Positions 5,771 to 11,763 of a stretch of DNA of 11,763 nt are shown here, piece after piece. Every line of letters begins with the position of its first letter. Within the stretch, counting starts at the first letter, position 1. Origin of the DNA: Frankiales bacterium (GTDB lineage: Bacteria > Actinomycetota > Actinomycetes > Mycobacteriales > SCTD01); contig JAODNS010000067.1 in assembly GCA_025465145.1 (NCBI GenBank), positions 1 to 11,763 of the forward strand, read 5' to 3'. Below the pieces are notes generated by a model. It did no database searches. It was not told the DNA's origin and saw only the letters and a program-made list of their open reading frames with translations. The position numbers and the translations under genes are program-made.

Positions 5771-5797
5771 CGGGAACGGCTCCTGCAAGGACCGGCG

Positions 5798-6532
5798 CTA
5801 GACGGGCATCTTGCGGAACACCTGCCGGGGCAGGTGGCGCAGCACGCTCATGACGACGCGCAGGATCCCCGGCACCCAGATCAGCTCAGCCCCGCTGCGC
5901 ACGGCCTTGTCCACGGCCTCCGCGACCTTGTCCGGCGTGGTCGAGAACGGCACCTTCTTCATGCCGGCCGTCATCTTCGACTCGACGAAGCCGGGCCGCA
6001 CGACGAGCACGGACGCGCCGGAGCCGACGAGGCTGTCGCCGAGACCCTGCGCCAACCCGTCGAGACCCGCCTTGGACGCGCCGTACACGAAGTTCGACCT
6101 GCGCACCCGCTCCCCCGCCACCGACGACAGCACCACGAGCGTGCCGTGCCCCTGCGCACGCAGCCGCTCGGCGACGTGCAGCGCGATGGACGCGCAGCCG
6201 AGGAAGTTGGTGCGCAGCACGTCTACCGCGACCGCCGGCTCGGCCTCCGCCTTCTCCTGGTCGCCGAGCACGCCCACGGCGAGCACCACGACGTCCACGT
6301 CCTGTGCGACGAAGACACGGTCGCAGAAGGCGGCGTGGGACGCGGTGTCGTCAGCGTCGAAGGGCACCGCGGTGGCGCCGTCGTACGCACGCGTCATGGC
6401 GTCCACGTCCCGCCCGGCCAGGGTGACTGCGGCGCCGCGGCGACCGGCCAGCCGGCGCGCGATGGCGAGCCCGATGTCGGAGGTGCCGCCCAGGACGAGG
6501 ACGGACTGAACCGTGCCGACGGCGTCACGCAC
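5798..6532 (-). CDS. dprE2: Decaprenylphospho-beta-D-erythro-pentofuranosid-2-ulose 2-reductase DprE2
   Basis: This 244-residue short-chain dehydrogenase performs the second half of the epimerisation that makes DPA: NADH-dependent reduction of the 2-keto intermediate formed by DprE1, at the inner face of the membrane. Visible features are GGTSDIG at 15-21 (cofactor loop), Asn109, Ser136/Ser137, and Tyr150-x3-Lys154 in VYGASK, followed by RPGFVESKMT. The N-terminus (DAVG-x-x-QSVLVLGGTS) matches known DprE2 proteins. The GTG start overlaps the end of dprE1 by 8 nt, and AAGGAG lies 7 nt before it inside dprE1, so translation is coupled. The family is a close relative of many SDRs; the gene pair with dprE1 is what fixes the assignment. 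Confidence 0.9.
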   Translation of the reverse strand: MRDAVGTVQSVLVLGGTSDIGLAIARRLAGRRGAAVTLAGRDVDAMTRAYDGATAVPFDADDTASHAAFCDRVFVAQDVDVVVLAVGVLGDQEKAEAEPAVAVDVLRTNFLGCASIALHVAERLRAQGHGTLVVLSSVAGERVRRSNFVYGASKAGLDGLAQGLGDSLVGSGASVLVVRPGFVESKMTAGMKKVPFSTTPDKVAEAVDKAVRSGAELIWVPGILRVVMSVLRHLPRQVFRKMPV

Positions 6533-7904
6533 GCGCGAGCTCCTTCGCTGGGGGTCGCCGGAGGCCGAGCCGCCGGTCGAGGTCTGACTGCATCACGTGG
6601 TCGGGGTCGTAGCGGTCGCAGACGGCGCGCCACTGGTCGAGCCGCGGGTACATCGCCGGCACCAGCTCCGGGCGCATCCGGGAGTCCTTGGCGAAGTACA
6701 GCCTGCCGCCCGCCGCCACGACGAGCTCGTCCAGCTCGTCGAGGACAGCCGCGAGCGCGGGCGGGCCGACCGGCAGGTCGAGCGCCAGCGTCCAGCCGGG
6801 CGCGGGGAAGGACAGGTGGCCGTCGCTGGACGGGCCGAACCGCTTGAGCACCGCGAGGACCGAGGGGCAGCGGGCGGCCGTCAGCCGCTCGATCGCGGTG
6901 CGGACCACCTCGCCCTGCTCGTCGGGCACGAGGAACTGGTACTGCAGGAAGCCGCGCCGGCCGTACATGCGGTTCCAGTGCGCAACCCCGTCGAGCGGGT
7001 GGAAGAACGCCGGGATGGTGTGCACGGCGCCCGTCTGGTGCGCCGGCGCCTTGCGGAACCAGGCCTCGTTGAGCAGCCGCGCCGTCTCCGGGCGCACCAG
7101 GCCGGACGGCACGAACGGCGGCGCCGCGAGCTTCATGTGCGGGTCGTACGCCAGCGGCGCGGCCTGCTTCTTCGCCGGCAGGTCGTCCAGCGTCGCGTGG
7201 TCGCCGCGGGTGAGCACGGACCGGCCGAGGCTGCGCCCGGTGGTCACGCAGTCGATCCAGGCGACGCTGTAGCGGTACGCATCATCGCCGGACAGCATCC
7301 GGGCCATGAGGTCGTCGAGGTCCGCGGCCCGCTCCGTGTCGACGCGCAGGTACGACGTCTCGACCGGGATCATCCGCAGGGTGGCGTCGACGACCACGCC
7401 CGTGAGCCCCATCCCGCCGACGGTCGCACAGAACAGCTCGGGGTTCTCGTCCGGCGAGCACGCGTACGCGCCCGTCGGGGTCACGACCGTCATGCGCGTG
7501 ACGGCTCGCCCGATGCTGCCGTCGACGTGGTGGTTCTTGCCGTGGATGTCCGCGCCGATCGCGCCGCCGACGGTGACGAAGCGGGTCCCCGGCGTCACCG
7601 GAACGAACCAGCCGAGCGGGACGAAAGAACGCAGCAGGGCGTCGAGGCTCATGCCGGCGTCGACGGTGACGAGCCCGTCCACGAACGAGCGCACGGTGGC
7701 GCGCGAGGTGGTGTCGAGGACGGTGCCGCCGGCGTTCTGGGCCGCGTCGCCGTAGGACCGGCCGAGGCCGCGCGCGATCGCGCCGCGGGGGCCGGCCGCC
7801 TTGAGCAGCGCCTCGGCCCCGTCGGCGGGCTGGACGTCGGCCGCCGTCGCGGGGGTGCGCCCCCAACCGGTCAGCAGCCGCCGGTCAGGTGCCGACATGG
7901 ACAC
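6525..7904 (-). CDS. dprE1: Decaprenylphosphoryl-beta-D-ribose oxidase DprE1 (Ala at the benzothiazinone-target Cys position)
   Basis: This 459-residue FAD enzyme oxidises the 2'-hydroxyl of decaprenylphosphoryl ribose to the keto intermediate used by DprE2. The FAD-binding half has RGLGRSYGDAAQN near 46-57, PGTRFVTVGGAIGADIHGKN near 105-124 with conserved His121, and TVGGMGLTG at 161-169. The substrate half has FFHPLDGVAHWNRMYG, RGFLQYQF, and AKDSR with the conserved active-site Lys406. In SFPAPGWTLALDLP, Ala374 occupies the position of M. tuberculosis Cys387. I use GTG 7904 for numbering; ATG 7898 (two residues shorter) is an equally good start. Either start lies inside the 3' end of ubiA (20 or 14 nt overlap) without a strong ribosome site, suggesting translational coupling. 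Confidence 0.93.
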   Translation of the reverse strand: MSMSAPDRRLLTGWGRTPATAADVQPADGAEALLKAAGPRGAIARGLGRSYGDAAQNAGGTVLDTTSRATVRSFVDGLVTVDAGMSLDALLRSFVPLGWFVPVTPGTRFVTVGGAIGADIHGKNHHVDGSIGRAVTRMTVVTPTGAYACSPDENPELFCATVGGMGLTGVVVDATLRMIPVETSYLRVDTERAADLDDLMARMLSGDDAYRYSVAWIDCVTTGRSLGRSVLTRGDHATLDDLPAKKQAAPLAYDPHMKLAAPPFVPSGLVRPETARLLNEAWFRKAPAHQTGAVHTIPAFFHPLDGVAHWNRMYGRRGFLQYQFLVPDEQGEVVRTAIERLTAARCPSVLAVLKRFGPSSDGHLSFPAPGWTLALDLPVGPPALAAVLDELDELVVAAGGRLYFAKDSRMRPELVPAMYPRLDQWRAVCDRYDPDHVMQSDLDRRLGLRRPPAKELARA

Positions 7905-8793
7905 CGATGCCGTAGACGACGAGCCACATCGCGCCCATGACCTGCAGGCCGCGGTCCTTGGTCAGGACCTCCTCCGGCGCGCCCGCCTCGCCGCGTGCCG
8001 ACAGCAGCGCGTAGCGCAGCAGCGCGAGGACGAACGGCACGATCGACAGCTCGGACCACGGCTGCGCGGTCTCGCGACCGAGGACGGACCAGAGGCAGTA
8101 CGCGGTGATGCAGACCGACGCGGCCACGCCGCCGACGTACTGCATGAAGCCATCCGGGTACTCGCGCAGCACGGCCCGGTGGTGCGCCGCGTCACTGCCG
8201 AGAGTGAGCCGCTCGGCGTGCCGCTTGCCGGTCACGATGAACAGCGATCCGAACGACGTGACGATGAGGAACCAGATCGACAGCGGCAGGTCGGTCGCGA
8301 TGCCGCCGGCGATGGCCCGGAGCACGAAGCCGGACGAGACGATCGCCAGCTCGACCACCGCCTCCCGCTTCAGACCGAGGCTGTACGCCTGCATGATCGC
8401 GACGTAGACCGCGAGCAGCAGCGCTAGCTGCCAGCCGGACAGCAGTGCGGCGAGGGCGACGCCGAGGACGAGCAGCACGCCGGCGCTCACCTTGGCGAGA
8501 CCGACCGGGACGATGCCGGCGGCGATGGGGCGGTGCCGCTTGCGCGGGTGGCCGCGGTCGGCCTCGACGTCGAGCGCGTCGTTGAGCAGGTAGGTGCCGC
8601 TGGCGACGAGGCCGAAGCAGACGAACGCGACCAGCGCGCGCAGCAGGATCCGCGGCTCGAACAGCACACCGGCCGCGGCGGGCGCGGCCAGCACGAGCAC
8701 GTTCTTGACCCACTGCTTGGGTCTCGCGGCGAGGACCAGCCCCCACAGCAGGCTGCGCTCGCCGACGTCGGGCGCGCGGTCGGTCGTGGTCAC
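7885..8793 (-). CDS. ubiA: Decaprenyl-phosphate 5-phosphoribosyltransferase (UbiA family)
   Basis: This 302-residue polytopic membrane protein transfers 5-phosphoribose from PRPP to decaprenyl phosphate, the first committed step to DPA. Motif NDALDVEAD (71-79) gives the Asn-Asp-x2-Asp-x3-Asp metal/diphosphate site, followed by HPRKRHRPIAAG. YSLGLKREAVVELAIV (137-152) and LRAIAGG are the second signature region. Several hydrophobic helices follow to the C-terminus. The length equals that of M. tuberculosis Rv3806c. GTG 8793 was chosen because it lies 7 nt after the stop of the S4-domain gene; the frame is open 13 codons further but that would overlap the upstream gene. dprE1 starts within its last codons. 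The phosphatase that acts between UbiA and DprE1 is not in the window. Confidence 0.92.
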   Translation of the reverse strand: MTTTDRAPDVGERSLLWGLVLAARPKQWVKNVLVLAAPAAAGVLFEPRILLRALVAFVCFGLVASGTYLLNDALDVEADRGHPRKRHRPIAAGIVPVGLAKVSAGVLLVLGVALAALLSGWQLALLLAVYVAIMQAYSLGLKREAVVELAIVSSGFVLRAIAGGIATDLPLSIWFLIVTSFGSLFIVTGKRHAERLTLGSDAAHHRAVLREYPDGFMQYVGGVAASVCITAYCLWSVLGRETAQPWSELSIVPFVLALLRYALLSARGEAGAPEEVLTKDRGLQVMGAMWLVVYGIGVHVGT

Positions 8794-8800
8794 CCGCCCA

Positions 8801-9016
8801 TCATCCCAGTTCGCTGACGCGGACCGTCTCATCGCCGCACTGCACGACGTCTCCAGGTCGCAGCTGGCGGCCGCGCCGCGCCTCCGGCTCGCCGTTCACC
8901 TCGACCTCCCCGAGGTCGAGCAGCACCCGCGCGTCCGCGCCGGTGTCGGCGAGACCGGCGAGCTTGAGGAACTGCCCGAGCCGGATGCCGTCGTCCCGCA
9001 CCGCCACGTCGCGCAC
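8801..9016 (-). CDS. Small S4-domain RNA-binding protein (YbcJ/RlbA-like)
   Basis: This 71-residue protein consists of a single S4 fold: IRLGQFLKLAGLADTGADAR (11-30), VLLDLGEVEVNGEPEARRGR (31-50), then QLRPGDVV and a short C-terminal strand. The G-x-V-x-V-N-G-x-x-E-x-R-R-G-R core is the RNA-contacting part seen in YbcJ/YaaA-type proteins. GTG 9016 was chosen as the first start that keeps the conserved MRDV-like beginning; there is no strong ribosome site, and GTG 9007 is an alternative. It is the first gene of the minus-strand cluster, 7 nt before ubiA, so it is probably co-transcribed with the DPA genes. Binding of a ribosomal or structured RNA is known for the fold; the specific target is unknown. 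Confidence 0.82.
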   Translation of the reverse strand: MRDVAVRDDGIRLGQFLKLAGLADTGADARVLLDLGEVEVNGEPEARRGRQLRPGDVVQCGDETVRVSELG

Positions 9017-9024
9017 GTTCCAAG

Positions 9025-9055
9025 CATGCCCTCCCCGGGCAGGGCCCAGGGCATG
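9025..9055. repeat. Inverted repeat CATGCCCT-N15-AGGGCATG in the divergent gap
   Basis: Perfect 8-bp arms at 9025-9032 and 9048-9055 almost fill the 36-nt gap between the divergent S4 and SDR starts. The right arm contains the SDR ATG. An internal GCCCT/AGGGC pairing (9028-9032 with 9041-9045) is an alternative fold. It could be an operator shared by both genes, or a hairpin over the SDR ribosome site; neither is shown. Confidence 0.4.
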
Positions 9056-9898
9056 AGCCCCCTGAACCCGGGCCGTTCCGCCGAAGGCCGCGTCGTGATC
9101 GTCACCGGCGCCTCCTCGGGCAACGGCCGTGCCACCGCCCGCACCCTCGCCGAGAACGGCGCCATCGTCGTCGCCGTCGCCCGCAGCGGCGACCGCCTCG
9201 ACGTGCTCGCCGCCGAGCAGCCCGGCGTCGAACCGCTCGTCGCGGACCTGACCGTCGCCGAGGACCGCGTCCGGGTCGTCGAGGCGACGGTCGCCCGGCA
9301 CGGCCGCATCGACGGCCTGGTCAACAACGCCGGCGTCGGCCTGGTCGGCTACCTCGAGGACTTCAGCGCCGAGGACCTGGAGCGGCTGTACGCGACGAAC
9401 GTCGTCGCCGTCGCCGACCTCAGCCGGCTCGCGATCCCGCACCTGCGCGCCAGCAAGGGCGACCTCGTGATGATCTCCTCCGCCGGCGCCTGGGCGTCGA
9501 TACCGCCGCTGGTCGCCTACTGCTCGTCCAAGTTCGCCGTCGACGGCCTCGTCGAGGGGCTGCGCCGCGAGCTGTGGCACAGCGGCGTCCGGGTGCACTC
9601 GGTGAATCCCGGCCCGATCAAGACCGAGTACATGTCCCGCGCCACCGGGTACTCCCCCGACGAGAACGACCCGGTCGCCGTGCCGAACCCTGGCTTCTCC
9701 CCGCAGCGCGTGGCGGACGCGGTGCTCAAGGCGCTCGGCGCGTCGCACCCGCGGACGTTCGCCGTGCCGCGCGTGTTCGGCGTGGCCCGGCTCGCGCAGG
9801 TGCCGCCGGTGGGCGCGGCGCTGGACGTGCTGATGGGCCTGACCGGCCGCCGGGTCACCGACTACGCGCAGAAGATGGTCGCCCGCCGGACGCCCTAG
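9053..9898 (+). CDS. Classical short-chain dehydrogenase/reductase
   Basis: This is a 281-residue NAD(P)-dependent SDR. The cofactor loop TGASSGNG (18-25) has Asn in place of the usual Ile of G-x-x-x-GIG. NNAG is at 91-94, Asn116 in the ATNVVA helix, and the catalytic triad is Ser143, Tyr156 and Lys160 (AYCSSK), followed by VNPGPIKTEY. The C-terminal extension of about 80 residues, with RVFGVARLAQVPP and a hydrophobic patch, suggests membrane association as in SDRs acting on lipid substrates. ATG 9053 has AGGG 8 nt upstream; ATG 9026 is a weaker in-frame alternative. It is divergent from the S4-ubiA-dprE operon. The substrate is not predictable; a role in lipid or cell-envelope metabolism is only suggested by position. 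Confidence 0.88.
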   Translation: MSPLNPGRSAEGRVVIVTGASSGNGRATARTLAENGAIVVAVARSGDRLDVLAAEQPGVEPLVADLTVAEDRVRVVEATVARHGRIDGLVNNAGVGLVGYLEDFSAEDLERLYATNVVAVADLSRLAIPHLRASKGDLVMISSAGAWASIPPLVAYCSSKFAVDGLVEGLRRELWHSGVRVHSVNPGPIKTEYMSRATGYSPDENDPVAVPNPGFSPQRVADAVLKALGASHPRTFAVPRVFGVARLAQVPPVGAALDVLMGLTGRRVTDYAQKMVARRTP

Positions 9899-9914
9899 CG
9901 GCGCGCGAACGCCG
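9899..9914. terminator. Short GC hairpin between convergent SDR and methyltransferase genes
   Basis: CGGCG (9899-9903) and CGCCG (9910-9914) flank a 6-nt loop directly after the SDR stop, in the 22-nt convergent gap. It has only 5 bp and no T tract, so it is a weak candidate for a bidirectional terminator. Confidence 0.25.
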
Positions 9915-9920
9915 AGCCGG

Positions 9921-10730
9921 TCAGCGGGGTGCGCGGCGGGCGGTGACGACGTACGCCGCCAGCTCGCCCTCCACCGGTCCGGGACCGAGCCGCAGCTCCA
10001 GCTCCGCCGCCACCCGCGCGGTCAGCTCGTCGAGCTGGCCGCGCTGCTCCAGAGCGAACCGCAGCGGCGTCCCGCCGCAGAAGCCCTCCGCCAGCACCTG
10101 CGCTGACGGCGCCCGCCCCAGCAGCACGACGCGGTCTACGGCGACGTCCTGGAAACCCGCCTCCGCCAGGTCGGCGCGCAGCCGGTCCGGGTCCGCGTAC
10201 CCGTGCGGGATCCGCGCGACGAAGTCCGGCGTCTGCTCCGGCAGCACGACCGCCAGCGCGTCCACGAGCGCTTGCGCGAAGGCGTTCGCCGCCACGACGT
10301 CCCACACCGTCAGCAGCAGGGCACCCTGCGGCGCGAGCACCCGCGCCACCTCCCGGTAGCCGCGCAACCGGTCCGGCAGGAACATCACGCCGAAGGAGCA
10401 GACCACCAGCTCGACCGTCCCGCCCGGCAGGTCGAGCTGCTGGGCGTCCGCCTGCTGCCACGTCGCGCCGGGGACGTGTGCGCCGCCCCACGCCACCATC
10501 CCGTCGTTGAGGTCGGTCGCCAGCACGTGCGCGTGCGGCAGTGCCCGCACCAGCTGCGTGGTGACGCGGCCGGTGCCGGCGGCCAGCTCCAGGACGGTCG
10601 CGGGTGCGAGCGCCGCCGCGCGGCGGGCCAACTCGCTCGCGTACGGCGCGAAGAGGGCTGGCCCGAGCCGGCTGTCGTACAGCTCCGGCATCGACCCCAC
10701 CCACTGCGCGTCGATCGGCACGCGAGACAT
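9921..10730 (-). CDS. Class I SAM-dependent methyltransferase
   Basis: This 269-residue protein has a Rossmann-type methyltransferase domain. Motif I is VLELAAGTGRVT (46-57) and binds S-adenosylmethionine. The acidic residue after strand 2 is Asp73 in LATDLND. Motif III-like QQADAQQLDLP is at 92-102, and CSFGVMFLPDRLRGYREVARVL (from 111) is the post-motif region typical of the Methyltransf_11/25 group. The C-terminal 120 residues form a cap that would bind the unknown acceptor. ATG 10730 is preceded by ACAGG with a 5-nt spacer. It is divergent, by 37 nt, from the broken maleylpyruvate-isomerase-like gene and convergent with the SDR. Nothing in the sequence identifies the acceptor. Confidence 0.86.
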   Translation of the reverse strand: MSRVPIDAQWVGSMPELYDSRLGPALFAPYASELARRAAALAPATVLELAAGTGRVTTQLVRALPHAHVLATDLNDGMVAWGGAHVPGATWQQADAQQLDLPGGTVELVVCSFGVMFLPDRLRGYREVARVLAPQGALLLTVWDVVAANAFAQALVDALAVVLPEQTPDFVARIPHGYADPDRLRADLAEAGFQDVAVDRVVLLGRAPSAQVLAEGFCGGTPLRFALEQRGQLDELTARVAAELELRLGPGPVEGELAAYVVTARRAPR

Positions 10731-10755
10731 CCTGGCCTGTTCCGGCGCAGCCGCC

Positions 10756-10770
10756 TAGGGTCCGCCCGTG
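10756..10770 (+). promoter_or_regulatory. Possible leaderless promoter of the truncated isomerase-like gene
   Basis: TAGGGT (10756-10761) fits the actinobacterial -10 pattern TAnnnT and is 6 nt before the GTG at 10768. A transcript would therefore start at or next to the start codon. No clear -35 box is present. Leaderless transcripts are common in actinobacteria. Confidence 0.35.
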
Positions 10771-11093
10771 ATCGACCTCCTCGCGCGCGAGCGGCTGGGG
10801 CTCGTCGAGCTCCTGCGGCAGCTGGACTCGGCGCCGAGCGGGCCGACTGGGACGAGCCGGACCGCCTGCTCCCGGTGCTCGACTTCCCCACCGGGGTGCG
10901 GGCGCGGGCCGGGTTCGTCCCGCCGCGCCGCCTGCGCGGGCTCCGGCTGGTCGCCGACGACCTGGGCTGGACCTGGGGGGCGGGCGCGGAGGTGCGCGGG
11001 CCGGCCCTGCCGCTGGCGATGGCCGTGCTCGGCCGCCCTGCGGCGCACCCGCTGCTGGCCGGGCCCGGGGTCGCTCTCCTCGCTTCCCGCTAG
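10768..11093 (+). pseudogene. Maleylpyruvate isomerase-like (TIGR03083/TIGR03085-type) gene, internally deleted and frameshifted
   Basis: GTG 10768 begins MIDLLARERLGLVELLRQLD, which fits the first helix of actinobacterial mycothiol-dependent maleylpyruvate isomerase/DinB-like proteins. Within about 30 codons this frame becomes nonsense. The frame one base back then reads VLDFPTGVRARAGFVPPRRL, followed by GLRLVADDLGWTWGAGAEVRGP and ALPLAMAVLGRPAA, which is the family's C-terminal domain, to TAG 11091-11093. The family is usually around 200 residues; here only about 105 codons remain and the middle, with the metal-binding His residues, is absent. The gene therefore has a deletion plus a frameshift and is probably inactive. 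A single-base sequencing error would not explain the missing middle. Confidence 0.6.
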
Positions 11094-11763
11094 AAGCGGA
11101 CCAGCGCCACCGGGTCGCCTGCTTCCACGGCCCGCGTCACCACGGCGAACCCGTCCGCCACCGCAGCACCGCGCAGCATGGCTGCGCCGCCGTGGCCGGT
11201 CGGCCGCGCCAGCCCGCTGCTGAGGCTGACGGGGACCAGCCGCGTGCCCCCCGCAGCCGCGACGGCCTCGGTGAGCCGCGCGGTCTCCAGGTCCGGCAGC
11301 GGTCGACCGGCGAGTCCGGCGAGCAGCGGGTTCAGGAGCGTCACGACGCCGGCGAGCGCGGCCAGCGGGTTGCCCGGCAGGCCGACGAGCAGCCGCCCGT
11401 CGGGCAGCCGGGCGAGCGTCTGCGGGTGGCCCGGCTTCACGTCGACGCCGTCGACAAGCAGCGCGGCGTCCAGCTGCCGCAGGACGGCGGGCAGGAAGTC
11501 AGCTCGCCCGACCGAGGACGCGCCGGTGGTGACGACGACGTCCGCGGTCGCCGCCAGGACCCCCTTGGCCAGCAGGTCCGGGTCGTCCCCGAGGTGGTCC
11601 AGCGACGCGAGGTCGAGCGCGCCGGCGAGCAGCGGCCCGACGGCGTCGCGGACCTGGCCGTCGCCGGGCAGCCCGGAGCGCAGCAGCTCGTCGCCGGTGA
11701 CGAGGGCCGCCACCCGCGGCTGCGGGTGCACCCGCAGCACGTCGTGGCCCAGTGCGGCGGCGA
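11090..11763 (-). CDS. moeA: MoeA-family molybdopterin molybdotransferase-like protein, C-terminal part
   Basis: About 220 residues are present; the N-terminus lies beyond the window edge. PRVAALVTGDEL and GQVRDAVGPLLAG open the MoCF-biosynthesis (MogA-like) domain. ADVVVTTGASSVGRADFLP is the substrate loop, where typical MoeA has TTGG-x-SVG. VKPGHPQTLA replaces the usual KPGKP, and GLPGNPLAA is conserved. The last 70 residues form the small beta-barrel domain IV. MoeA inserts molybdate into adenylylated molybdopterin in the cytoplasm. The altered loops suggest a paralog whose activity may differ, so the gene symbol denotes the family. The stop overlaps the stop of the upstream-facing isomerase-like pseudogene in one CTAG (11090-11093). 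Confidence 0.76.
   Translation of the reverse strand, partial: AAALGHDVLRVHPQPRVAALVTGDELLRSGLPGDGQVRDAVGPLLAGALDLASLDHLGDDPDLLAKGVLAATADVVVTTGASSVGRADFLPAVLRQLDAALLVDGVDVKPGHPQTLARLPDGRLLVGLPGNPLAALAGVVTLLNPLLAGLAGRPLPDLETARLTEAVAAAGGTRLVPVSLSSGLARPTGHGGAAMLRGAAVADGFAVVTRAVEAGDPVALVRF

Noticed and set aside
5762..6847. 361-codon plus frame and 6597-7940 plus frame
   Set aside because: Both are antisense to dprE2 and dprE1 and rich in Arg, Gly and His, with no domain match.
9026..9052. Alternative SDR start at ATG 9026
   Set aside because: There is no ribosome site in front of it, whereas ATG 9053 has AGGG at 8 nt; it would also add nine residues not typical of the fold.
8801..9748. 315-codon minus frame containing the S4 protein
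   Set aside because: Only the last 71 codons match a family; the rest is antisense to the SDR gene.
1..11763. CRISPR arrays, tRNA or rRNA genes, riboswitches
   Set aside because: No regularly spaced repeats, cloverleaf with CCA-type ends, rRNA-like stretches or recognised riboswitch cores were seen on either strand.

Overview
The window is very GC-rich, uses GTG and TTG starts freely, and has long stop-free frames on both strands. It carries genes for decaprenyl-phosphoryl arabinose (DPA) synthesis, a 13E12-type HNH protein and a mycobacterial-type SOS box. Together these point to an actinobacterium with an arabinan-containing wall. The divergence of the proteins suggests a lineage outside Mycobacterium; I cannot name the genus.

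Layout. (1) 1-2530: the end of a GNAT acetyltransferase (+) converges on a secreted 802-residue DUF6351/alpha-beta-hydrolase-like protein (-) that ends in a sortase-type LPTTG signal. (2) 2726-4312: a 13E12/DUF222-HNH gene (+) behind a sigma70-like promoter with a perfect LexA box at its start point. (3) 4268-5797: a scar of mobile DNA. It holds a 322-bp internally deleted IS256-family element with inverted repeats and an 8-bp target duplication, an 81-bp degenerate direct repeat on either side of it, a small lipoprotein frame that looks frameshifted, two 25-bp tandem repeats like IS ends, and the 3' end of an IS30-family transposase. (4) 5798-9016: a compact minus-strand operon: S4 RNA-binding protein, ubiA, dprE1, dprE2. 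(5) 9053-11763: a classical SDR (+), a class I methyltransferase (-), a broken maleylpyruvate-isomerase-like gene (+) and the 3' part of a moeA-like gene (-).

How the genes work together. UbiA makes decaprenyl-phosphoryl-5-phosphoribose. After dephosphorylation by an enzyme not in this window, DprE1 and DprE2 epimerise the ribose to arabinose, giving the arabinosyl donor for wall polysaccharides. ubiA, dprE1 and dprE2 are nearly gapless or overlapping, which indicates translational coupling. The DprE1 residue matching the benzothiazinone-reactive cysteine of M. tuberculosis is alanine.

I found no clear new multi-gene system. The points most worth checking are the LexA-controlled 13E12 gene, the DprE1 Cys-to-Ala position, and the MITE-like IS256 derivative with an intact target duplication, whose removal joins the flanking frames.
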